Source: JAOBAU01 sp034667465
GTDB lineage: Bacteria > Acidobacteriota > Thermoanaerobaculia > Gp7-AA8
DNA length: 64,000 nucleotides
NCBI GenBank assembly: GCA_034667465.1
Contig: JAXDJV010000004.1
Coordinates: 1-64,000 of the forward strand
Direction of reading: 5' to 3'
The notes under the pieces were generated by a model. The model did no database searches. It saw only the letters and a program-made list of their open reading frames with translations, and was not told the origin of the DNA. Numbering within the stretch: position 1 is the first letter of the stretch; every line of letters starts with the position of its first letter. Both the position numbers and the translations under genes were made by a program. Below are positions 50,453 to 57,496 of the stretch, piece after piece.

Positions 50453-51954
50453 TGAATCGGACGCCGATTCTTTTTCTCAACGTCCTGATCATTGCCGCGT
50501 GCGGCCTGATCTACGAGCTCCTCGCCGGCACCGTCGCCAGCTACGTGCTCGGCGATTCGGTGACGCAGTTCTCGCTGATCATCGGCCTGTACCTCTCCGC
50601 GCTCGGCGTCGGCGCATGGCTCTCGCGCTTCATCGACCGCGAGCTGGCCGCGAAGTTCGTCGACATCGAGCTGGCCGTCGCACTCGCCGGCGGCCTCTCC
50701 GCGCCGCTGCTTTTCTTCGGCTTCGCGCGGCTGGAGTGGTTCCAGTTGTTTCTTTATCTGGTCGTCTTCGTGATCGGCACGCTGGTCGGATTGGAGCTGC
50801 CGATCCTGATGCGCATCCTGAAAGAGGAGCTCGATTTCAAAGAGCTCGTCTCGCGCGTCCTCAGTTTCGACTACATCGGCTCGCTGATCGCGGCGGTGCT
50901 CTTTCCGCTCTTCCTCGTGCCGCGCATCGGACTCGTGCGAACGTCGATCGTCTTCGGCATCCTCAACGGCTGCGTCGGCCTGTACGGAACGTATCTCCTC
51001 GCGCCGCTGATCAAACGCCGCATCGGACCGCTGCGGATCCGCGCCGCGATCGTGCTGCTGATTCTCGCCGTCGCCTTCATCGAAGCGAAGCAGTTGACGT
51101 CGCTCGCCGAACAGGAGCTGTTCGCCGACGAGATCATCTACGCGACCAGCTCGCCGTATCAGCGCATCGTCATCACGCGCGGCAAGTCGGGCTTTCATCT
51201 CTTTCTCAACGGCAATCTGCAGTTCAGCTCCGCCGACGAATATCGCTATCACGAGGCGCTCGTCCATCCCGCGCTTGCGTCGGTCATCGCTCCGCGTCAC
51301 GTGCTGATCCTCGGCGGCGGCGACGGTCTCGCGCTCCGCGAAGTGCTGAAGTATTCGACCGTTCAGCAGGTCACGCTCGTCGATCTCGATCCGAAGATGA
51401 CCGGCCTCTCGACGGCGTTCCCGGCGCTCGCCGAGCTCAATGCGCATTCGTTTCACGACAAGCGCGTTCGCGTCGTGAACGCCGATGCGATGATCTGGAT
51501 CGAGAAGACACACGATCGTTTCGACGCCGCCATCGTCGACTTCCCCGATCCGAATTCGTTCGCGCTCGGAAAGCTCTACACGACGCGTTTCTATCGTCTG
51601 CTGCGCGAGCGGCTCACGCCCGACGCCGCGGTCTCGGTGCAATGCACCTCGCCGCTGTTCGCGCGCCGTTCGTACTGGTGCATCATCAGGACGATGGAAG
51701 CGGCCGGCTTCACCGTGCGGCCGTATCAGACGACAGTGCCATCGTTCGGCGTCTGGGGTTTCGCGCTGGCGCGATTGCATCCATTCGCGCCGCCGCCGCG
51801 CGCGACCGTGCCGCTCCGTTTCCTCGATCCCGGCACGCTCGCCGGCATGTTCGTCATGCCGCTCGACACGACGTCGGTGCCGGTCGAGATCAACCGCCTC
51901 GATAACCAGATGCTGGTGCGTTACTACGAGGAGGAGTGGAAGAAGTGGAGCTGA
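50452..51954 (+). CDS. Membrane-anchored polyamine aminopropyltransferase (spermidine synthase-like)
   Basis: 500 residues. Residues ~1-220 contain about seven hydrophobic helices (AACGLIYELLAGTVASYVLG is a typical start of this type). The soluble catalytic domain follows: SPYQRIVITRGKSGFHLFLN, YHEALVHPAL, the donor-binding loop LILGGGDGLALREVLKY, VTLVDLDPKMTGL, and the active-site region AAIVDFPDPNSFALGKLYT. Classical enzymes have DSTDP where this has DFPDP. The family transfers aminopropyl from decarboxylated SAM to an amine. Anchoring suggests that the acceptor is at or in the membrane. It is translationally coupled to DUF350 by ATGA. Confidence 0.9.
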   Translation: MNRTPILFLNVLIIAACGLIYELLAGTVASYVLGDSVTQFSLIIGLYLSALGVGAWLSRFIDRELAAKFVDIELAVALAGGLSAPLLFFGFARLEWFQLFLYLVVFVIGTLVGLELPILMRILKEELDFKELVSRVLSFDYIGSLIAAVLFPLFLVPRIGLVRTSIVFGILNGCVGLYGTYLLAPLIKRRIGPLRIRAAIVLLILAVAFIEAKQLTSLAEQELFADEIIYATSSPYQRIVITRGKSGFHLFLNGNLQFSSADEYRYHEALVHPALASVIAPRHVLILGGGDGLALREVLKYSTVQQVTLVDLDPKMTGLSTAFPALAELNAHSFHDKRVRVVNADAMIWIEKTHDRFDAAIVDFPDPNSFALGKLYTTRFYRLLRERLTPDAAVSVQCTSPLFARRSYWCIIRTMEAAGFTVRPYQTTVPSFGVWGFALARLHPFAPPPRATVPLRFLDPGTLAGMFVMPLDTTSVPVEINRLDNQMLVRYYEEEWKKWS

Positions 51955-51982
51955 GCCGGCACGGCCGGCCGCGTATGTGGCA
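51955..51982 (+). repeat. 28-bp dispersed repeat, copy 1 (GCCGGCACGGCCGGC core)
   Basis: GCCGGC-ACG-GCCGGC palindrome followed by a GCGTATGTGGCA tail. A copy with one mismatch is at 59650-59677. It starts directly after the aminopropyltransferase stop. Confidence 0.75.
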
Positions 51983-52024
51983 AGGCCTTCACGCGGCTTC
52001 CGATGCTGCGACGGGTGACAGCGC

Positions 52025-53629
52025 GTGCTAAGCCGGCGGGACCTCCTCGCCGCGTTCCTCGGCGCCCCGTTCGCGGCCGTCGCCTGTCGTCGCAACAACA
52101 CGATTCCACTTCCTCCCGGCGATCTCATCGGCGCCTCCGACCGCGTCGGCCATCGTCTTCGTCAACGTGTTGACGAACAGCCATCCGTCTGGACGTCGCG
52201 CGACGTCGTGATCGTCGGCGGCGGCGTCGCGGGACTGAGCGCCGCCTGGCGATTCGCGCGCGCCGGCTTCAACGACTACACGTTGCTCGAGCTCGAGCCG
52301 GTCGAAGGCGGCACCGCGCGCTCCGGCTCCTCGCGCGTCAGCGCGTTTCCGTGGGGCGCGCATTACGTCCCGGCGCCGCTCGGCAGCGATCGCGCGCTGA
52401 CGCGCGTCCTCTCCGAGATGGGCATCATCGAAGGGATCGGCGGCGACGGCACGCCGATCGTCGCCGAACAGTTTCTCTGCCGCGATCCGCAGGAGCGCCT
52501 TTTCTACCGCGGACGCTGGTACGAAGGTTTGTATCTCCAGGCCGGCGCGAGCGACGACGACGTGCGCCAGCTGCGCGCGTTCGAAGCGGAAGTCGCGAAG
52601 TGGGTGGCGTGGCGCGACGGGCAGGGGAGACGCGCCTTCGCGATCCCGACGTCGGTTGCATCCGATGACGCCGAAGTGATGGCGCTCGACAAACTGTCGA
52701 TGTCGGAGTGGATGGACGCGCGCGGTTTTCACTCGCCGCGATTGCGCTGGTTCGTCGAGTACGCCTGCCGCGACGATTACGGTTTGCTGCTCACCACCAC
52801 GAGCGCGTGGGCCGGACTTTTCTACTTCGCCTCGCGGGTCTCCAAAGCGGGCGGTGAGAGCGAGCCGGTCATCACCTGGCCCGAAGGGAACGGCCGTCTC
52901 GTCGCGCACCTCGGCGCCGCTTCGAAGGGACGCGTCGACACCGGCTGGCTCGTGACGAGCGTCGTCGCGACGAACGACGGCGTCGACGTCATCGCGCAGT
53001 CGAGCGACGGCGCGCAGCTTCGCGGCATTCGCGCGAAGCACGTCATCTTCGCGGCGCCGCAGTTCATCGCCGCGCATGTGATTCGCGACTACAGAGACAC
53101 CTCTTCATTCACCTACGGCTCGTGGCTCGTCGCCAACCTCACGCTGCGCGATCGTCCGCGATCGGAAGGCTTTCCGCCGGCATGGGACAACGTGTTGTAC
53201 CAAAGTCCGTCGCTCGGTTACGTCACCGCGACGCATCAAAGCGGCATCGATCGCGGACCGACTGTGCTGACGTACTACTACGCGCTCTGCGATTCACACC
53301 CGCACGTTGCGCGCGAGCGATTGCTGTCGGCAGGCCGCGATGAATGGGCGGAAGTGGCGCTCGCCGATCTTTCGCGCGCGCACGGCGATCTCCGCTCGCT
53401 GACGGAGCGCGTCGACGTCATGCGCTGGGGCCACGCCATGATCCGTCCGCAGCCAGGGTTCATCTCCTCAGCTGCGCGTCGCAGCGCTCGCGAACCGATG
53501 CGCAACATCCACTTCGCCCACTCCGATTTGAGCGGCGTGGCGCTGTTCGAGGAGGCGCTCGATCACGGCGTTCGAGCCGCCGAGGAAGTGCTTGTTGTTA
53601 AAGGAGTTACGGTCGACACATTCCGCTGA
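52025..53629 (+). CDS. Tat-exported lipoprotein FAD-dependent oxidoreductase (amine-oxidase-like)
   Basis: 534 residues, GTG start at 52025. The N-terminus LSRRDLLAAFLGAPFAAVAC combines a twin-arginine motif with a lipobox Cys, so it is a folded, lipid-anchored periplasmic enzyme. A Rossmann FAD motif VVIVGGGVAGLSAAWRFARAG begins near 59. ELEPVEGGTARSG follows, and the C-terminal FAD closure IHFAHSDLSGVALFEEALDHG resembles monoamine-oxidase-type flavoproteins. It follows the aminopropyltransferase after 70 bp containing a dispersed repeat. Oxidation of a polyamine, or of a polyamine-modified lipid, is a natural guess from context. The substrate is not visible in the sequence. Confidence 0.82.
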   Translation: MLSRRDLLAAFLGAPFAAVACRRNNTIPLPPGDLIGASDRVGHRLRQRVDEQPSVWTSRDVVIVGGGVAGLSAAWRFARAGFNDYTLLELEPVEGGTARSGSSRVSAFPWGAHYVPAPLGSDRALTRVLSEMGIIEGIGGDGTPIVAEQFLCRDPQERLFYRGRWYEGLYLQAGASDDDVRQLRAFEAEVAKWVAWRDGQGRRAFAIPTSVASDDAEVMALDKLSMSEWMDARGFHSPRLRWFVEYACRDDYGLLLTTTSAWAGLFYFASRVSKAGGESEPVITWPEGNGRLVAHLGAASKGRVDTGWLVTSVVATNDGVDVIAQSSDGAQLRGIRAKHVIFAAPQFIAAHVIRDYRDTSSFTYGSWLVANLTLRDRPRSEGFPPAWDNVLYQSPSLGYVTATHQSGIDRGPTVLTYYYALCDSHPHVARERLLSAGRDEWAEVALADLSRAHGDLRSLTERVDVMRWGHAMIRPQPGFISSAARRSAREPMRNIHFAHSDLSGVALFEEALDHGVRAAEEVLVVKGVTVDTFR

Positions 53630-53636
53630 GCCATCG

Positions 53637-53649
53637 GCATCAATGATGC
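53637..53649. promoter_or_regulatory. 13-bp palindrome GCATCA-A-TGATGC, possible operator
   Basis: It lies 27 nt before the ATG of the His-rich protein and just after the oxidoreductase stop. It is short, so chance is possible. Confidence 0.25.
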
Positions 53650-53675
53650 AAATAACCGATGTCGGAGGGAATGTG

Positions 53676-53930
53676 ATGACCACGAAACGTACGAGCCGGA
53701 TTCACGCCGCGGTGCTGAGTCTTGCGCTGCTGCTCCCCGCCGGAAACGCCTTCGCGGCGACGCATCATCATCGCCGCCACCACCGCCACCATTACAGCCA
53801 GACGCGCGGTGCGGTCGTCGGCGCCGTTGCCGGAGCCGCGATCGATCATCACAAGCCGCTGCAAGGCGCGCTGGTGGGCGCCGTCGTCGGTAACGCCGTG
53901 CAGCAGGTTCGCAATCACAATCAGCACTAG
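53676..53930 (+). CDS. Small secreted His-rich glycine-zipper protein
   Basis: 84 residues. The ATG at 53676 has GGAGGG 7 nt upstream. It has a Sec signal MTTKRTSRIHAAVLSLALLL (cleavage near AFAATHH). The mature protein starts with a His/Arg cluster THHHRRHHRHHYSQT, then a glycine-zipper membrane hairpin GAVVGAVAGAAIDHHKPLQG...ALVGAVVGNAV, ending RNHNQH. Glycine-zipper envelope proteins of this size are common, but the dense His cluster is unusual and could bind metal ions. It follows the polyamine cluster in the same direction. Confidence 0.75.
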   Translation: MTTKRTSRIHAAVLSLALLLPAGNAFAATHHHRRHHRHHYSQTRGAVVGAVAGAAIDHHKPLQGALVGAVVGNAVQQVRNHNQH

Positions 53931-53948
53931 CCGGGAGCCGGCTCGGCG

Positions 53949-53954
53949 CACAAT
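53949..53954 (+). promoter_or_regulatory. CACAAT -10-like box, 6 nt before GTG 53961
   Basis: The spacing would start transcription at the GTG. There is no Shine-Dalgarno. Confidence 0.4.
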
Positions 53955-53960
53955 GTTGGA

Positions 53961-55082
53961 GTGACCGAGCTGGCGATCCCTGCCACGCGCGCCGAAACGC
54001 CGTGGCTCTTCTCGCGCAACCTCGACCTCGCGGTCTTCGGCGGCAGCGCACTCCTCGCCTTCGCAGCTCTCGTCCTCGGCGCACGCCTCGGCATCCTGCA
54101 CGGCGACACGCCGCCGTGGGCGTGGCTGATCGCGATCCTCTTCGTCGACGTCGCGCACGTCTGGTCGACGCTCTTTCGCACCTATCTCGACGGCGAAGAA
54201 CTGCGACGCCGTCCGATGCTCTACGCGCTCGCACCGATTGCGTCGCTGATCCTCGGTGTCGCGCTCTACCACTCCGGCGCATTGTTGTTCTGGCGCTGCG
54301 TCGCGTACCTCGCCGCGTTTCATTTCGTCCGCCAGCAATACGGCTGGGTCGCGGTCTATCGCGCGCGCGGCGGCGAAACGGGTCGCGTGGGGTGGTGGAT
54401 CGACAGCTGCGCGATTTACGCGGCGACGCTTTATCCGCTGCTCTGGTGGCACGCGCATCTGCCGCGCGACTTCGCCTGGATGATGGCCGGCGATTTCGCG
54501 GCGCTGCCGGCGTTCGTCGCGAATGTGGCGGCGCCGCTCTACTGGCTCGCGCTCGCCGCATACGCGATCCGCTCGATCGCGAACGGCGTCCCCAATCCCG
54601 GCAAAGACCTGGTCGTGGTCACGACCGCTCTCTGCTGGTACATCGGCATCGTCGCACTCAACTCCGACTACGCGTTCACCGTGACGAACGTGCTGATTCA
54701 CGGCATCCCGTACGTTGCGCTCGTCTACATTCACGCGCGAACGCACGCCGCACCGGAGTCGCTGGCGACGAAGCTGCTGCGACGCGGACCGCTCGCGCTG
54801 CTGGTCGTGGTCTGGTTTCTGGCGTTCATCGAAGAAGCGGCGTGGGATCACACGCTGTGGCACGAGCACGCGGTCTTCTTCGGCGGCGGACTCTCACTCG
54901 AATCGTTCGCCTGGATTCTCGCGCCGCTGCTGGCCACGCCGCAGCTCACGCATTACGTCCTCGACGGTTTCATCTGGAAGCGGCGCTGGCGTCATCCCCA
55001 GCGTAGCGAGGGATCGGGGAGGGCGGGACTCGCTGCAGTTGGCCGCACCGCCCACCCGGATCCCTCGCTACGCTCGGGATGA
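53961..55082 (+). CDS. Polytopic membrane protein with conserved-looking His/Asp motifs
   Basis: 373 residues, GTG start. About nine hydrophobic helices. Polar motifs sit inside or at the ends of helices: DVAHVWSTLFRTYLDG, FHFVRQQYGWVAVYRARGG, TVTNVLIHGIPYVALVYIHART, WDHTLWHEHAVF and THYVLDGFIWKRRWR. The repeated His residues near membrane edges recall di-iron or other metal-dependent membrane enzymes, but I cannot assign a family. The final ~29 residues (HPQRSEGSGRAG...HPDPSLRSG) are encoded by a 25-bp inverted repeat and its loop, so the native C-terminus probably ended near WKRRWR. Confidence 0.65.
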   Translation: MTELAIPATRAETPWLFSRNLDLAVFGGSALLAFAALVLGARLGILHGDTPPWAWLIAILFVDVAHVWSTLFRTYLDGEELRRRPMLYALAPIASLILGVALYHSGALLFWRCVAYLAAFHFVRQQYGWVAVYRARGGETGRVGWWIDSCAIYAATLYPLLWWHAHLPRDFAWMMAGDFAALPAFVANVAAPLYWLALAAYAIRSIANGVPNPGKDLVVVTTALCWYIGIVALNSDYAFTVTNVLIHGIPYVALVYIHARTHAAPESLATKLLRRGPLALLVVVWFLAFIEEAAWDHTLWHEHAVFFGGGLSLESFAWILAPLLATPQLTHYVLDGFIWKRRWRHPQRSEGSGRAGLAAVGRTAHPDPSLRSG

Positions 55083-55083
55083 C
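54991..55083. repeat. Inverted pair of a 25-bp dispersed element (GTCATCCC...GAGGGATC)
   Basis: The left arm 54991-55015 and right arm 55059-55083 are complementary at 24 of 25 positions, with a 43-nt spacer. The right arm carries the stop of the plus gene and the last codons of the convergent HutF gene. Confidence 0.85.
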
Positions 55084-56357
55084 ATCCAGTCGCCGGCGAC
55101 GCACGTCGCGCGGACGACGTCGTCGCCTGCGCCGAAGACGATCGCTTCCGCGAGTTGCTCTTCGCCGACTTCCGCGATTGCGCGCGCGCGCAGATCGATC
55201 GCCACGAAATCGGCGACCGCTCCCGGCTCGATGCGGCCGGCGTCGAGTCCGAGTGACCGCGCGCCGGCGAGCGTTGCGTATCCGATCAGCCGCGGTGCGT
55301 TGCGTCCTTCTTCGTCGCGATAGATGCCGCGCGTTTCGCTGCGCAGCCGCTGCGCGTATTCGAGCCAGCGCATCTCTTCGATCATCGAGATGCGCGCATT
55401 CGAATCGCTGCCGAGCGACAGGCGGTCGGGACGTGCGAGGAGCGGCGCGATCGACGGAATCCCGTCGCCGAGGTTCGCTTCGGTGAGGGGGGTGACACAG
55501 ACGGAACCGCCGCGTGCGAGGAACTCCTGCAGCCAGACCGGTTCGCTGTGCGTTGCGTGAACCGCCGTGAAACCGGTGCAGTCGCGCATGCGATGCAGCA
55601 GCAGTTGCATCGGCGTCTCGCCGTACGCCTTGCGCGATTCCTCGATCTCGCGGCGCTGTTCCTCGACGTGCATGTGAAACGGCATTCCGCGCCGCCGCGA
55701 TTCGGTGTAGAGCTGCGGAATCTCATCGACCGGCACGCCGCGAATGCTGTGCGCGGCGATGCCGAGCGACTGCGTGTCCGGATCGAGCTTCGATGCGAGT
55801 GAATCGACGTGACGCCAGAACGCCTCCTGCGAATCCGTCGCGAAGCGCTGCTGCGCGTCGGAGAGCGGCTGTCCGATTCCGCCCGTCTTGTAATACGTGA
55901 CGAGCAGCACGATGCGGATGCCGGCATCGCTCGCGGCCTGCAGCACCAGCTCGTCGAACGCGAAGTCGGCTCCGGCCGGCGAATGATGGAGATAGTGGAA
56001 CTCACCGACGCTCGTGATTCCCGCCGTCAGCATTTCCGCGAACGTCGCACGCACCGCGGCGTGGAAACGCTCGCCGTCGAGTTGCGCGACGAGCGCGTAC
56101 ATCGCTTCGCGCCAGCTCCAGAACGAGCCGCTGCCGGCCGGGAACGTTTCGCCGCGGCCGCGCAACGCGCGCTGAAACGCATGTGAGTGCGCGCTGATGA
56201 AACCGGGGAGGAGCGCCTGACGGGAGAGCCGTCGCGTCGGCTCGAGACCGAGCGCTCCCACTTCCGTGATGCGGCCCTCTTCGATGACGACCTGTTCACC
56301 GCGAACGAAACGGCCGCCGCGCCAGGTGAGATCGGCTTCGATGATCTCGCGCTTCAT
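55068..56357 (-). CDS. hutF: Formimidoylglutamate deiminase (HutF)
   Basis: 429 residues. Amidohydrolase metal motifs: LLPGFISAHSHAFQRALRG (HxH), ITSVGEFHYLHH, IAAHSIRGV, HMHVEEQRRE, TAVHATHSEP and LSLGSDSNARISMIEEMRWLEYAQRL. The HSHAFQRALRG and GEFHYLHH pair points to HutF rather than other amidohydrolases. It converts N-formimino-L-glutamate to N-formyl-L-glutamate plus ammonia in histidine breakdown. The last residues (SSRA) are encoded by the repeat shared with the convergent gene. The start overlaps the stop of the M20 hydrolase gene (ATGA), so it is the second gene of that unit. Confidence 0.93.
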   Translation of the reverse strand: MKREIIEADLTWRGGRFVRGEQVVIEEGRITEVGALGLEPTRRLSRQALLPGFISAHSHAFQRALRGRGETFPAGSGSFWSWREAMYALVAQLDGERFHAAVRATFAEMLTAGITSVGEFHYLHHSPAGADFAFDELVLQAASDAGIRIVLLVTYYKTGGIGQPLSDAQQRFATDSQEAFWRHVDSLASKLDPDTQSLGIAAHSIRGVPVDEIPQLYTESRRRGMPFHMHVEEQRREIEESRKAYGETPMQLLLHRMRDCTGFTAVHATHSEPVWLQEFLARGGSVCVTPLTEANLGDGIPSIAPLLARPDRLSLGSDSNARISMIEEMRWLEYAQRLRSETRGIYRDEEGRNAPRLIGYATLAGARSLGLDAGRIEPGAVADFVAIDLRARAIAEVGEEQLAEAIVFGAGDDVVRATCVAGDWMSSRA

Positions 56358-57466
56358 GAGCAGAACCTCGCGATCAATGCGCGCAGCACGTCGCCGGCGC
56401 GATGGAACTCATCCTTCGGCGTGAACTCGTTCGGCTTGTGCGCGACCTCGATCGCGCCGGGGCCGAAGAGCAGACAGTCGATGCCGAGCGTCTGCAGCCA
56501 GCCGGCGTCGCTGGCGAACGACACCGATTCGACGCCGCTCGTCGCAAACGGCAGCGCCGCCTGATAGATCGCGGAGTCGCGCGACAGCAGCATCGGCGGA
56601 CTGTCGTTCAGCACTTCGCACGTCGCGTCGCCGATGGCGCGCTGCACGCGCGTCACCATCGATGCGGTCGACATTCCCGGCAGCAGTCGAATGCCGATGT
56701 CGATCTCGCAGCGATCGGGAACGATGTTGACGGCGCTTCCACCGTGAATCGTGGCGATGTTGAGCGGGACGTACGGCGCATCGGCGAACAGCTCCGCATG
56801 TTCGGTCGGTTCCGCTTCGAGGTCGCGGCGGAGCTTCACCAGTGCGTCGAGCACCGGACGTGTTTTCTCGATGGCGTTGTCGCCGAGGTGCGGGTAACCG
56901 CTGTGCGCTGCACGGCCGGTCGTTGCGATGCGGAGTTTGAGATGACCTTTGTGCGCGCGCACCGGGCGGAACGACGTCGGCTCGCCGATGATGCAGTGCC
57001 TCGGCAGCGGACGACTTTGCGTCTTCGCGAAGTCGTGCGCGCCGAGCGTGCCGACCTCTTCGTCGTACGTGAACAGGAGAATCAGCGGCGCGCGCAGCTC
57101 GCGGCTGGCGATCGCCGCGTTCGTGGCGACGGCGAGAAATCCCTTCATGTCGGCGGCGCCGCGTCCGACGTAGCGATCGCCGGCGTCGGTGAGCGTGAAC
57201 GGATCGCTCTCCCATCCCGGTTCGCGCGCCGGCACCGCGTCCATGTGACCGGAAAGAATCAATCCGCGGCCGTCGCCGTCCGGCTCGGGGCCGAAGCGAA
57301 TGACGAGATTGGTTTTCGTGCCGTCGGGCGATTTCAGATATTCGATCGACTGCGCCGACGACTCGGCGTACGACGCCAGCTCATCGGCGACCGGCAGATT
57401 ACTGATCGCACTCGTCGAATCGATGGCAACGAGGCGGCTGAGGAGATCGACGTCCGAAAGCTGCAT
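56354..57466 (-). CDS. M20-family deacetylase/deformylase (ArgE-like)
   Basis: 370 residues. M20 motifs: LILSGHMDAVPAREPGWESDPF (metal His/Asp), VGRGAADMKGFLAV (bridging Asp), FTYDEEVGTLGAHDF (catalytic Glu-Glu), GEPTSFRPVRAHKG, the dimer/lid TGRAAHSGYPHLGDNAIE, and HKPNEFTPKDEF at the end (last metal His). Closest to acetylornithine deacetylase ArgE. It is the first gene of a two-gene unit with hutF, whose product is N-formylglutamate. An N-formylglutamate hydrolase role replacing HutG is an alternative to arginine synthesis. A GATAAT box lies 11 nt before the ATG. Confidence 0.85.
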   Translation of the reverse strand: MQLSDVDLLSRLVAIDSTSAISNLPVADELASYAESSAQSIEYLKSPDGTKTNLVIRFGPEPDGDGRGLILSGHMDAVPAREPGWESDPFTLTDAGDRYVGRGAADMKGFLAVATNAAIASRELRAPLILLFTYDEEVGTLGAHDFAKTQSRPLPRHCIIGEPTSFRPVRAHKGHLKLRIATTGRAAHSGYPHLGDNAIEKTRPVLDALVKLRRDLEAEPTEHAELFADAPYVPLNIATIHGGSAVNIVPDRCEIDIGIRLLPGMSTASMVTRVQRAIGDATCEVLNDSPPMLLSRDSAIYQAALPFATSGVESVSFASDAGWLQTLGIDCLLFGPGAIEVAHKPNEFTPKDEFHRAGDVLRALIARFCS

Positions 57467-57477
57467 GCGTGCGACAA

Positions 57478-57483
57478 ATTATC
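57478..57483 (-). promoter_or_regulatory. GATAAT (TGATAAT) -10 element before the M20-hutF unit
   Basis: 11 nt to ATG 57466. It is the only -10-like box for the two coupled genes. Confidence 0.45.
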
Positions 57484-57496
57484 ACCGCGCCCGCGG

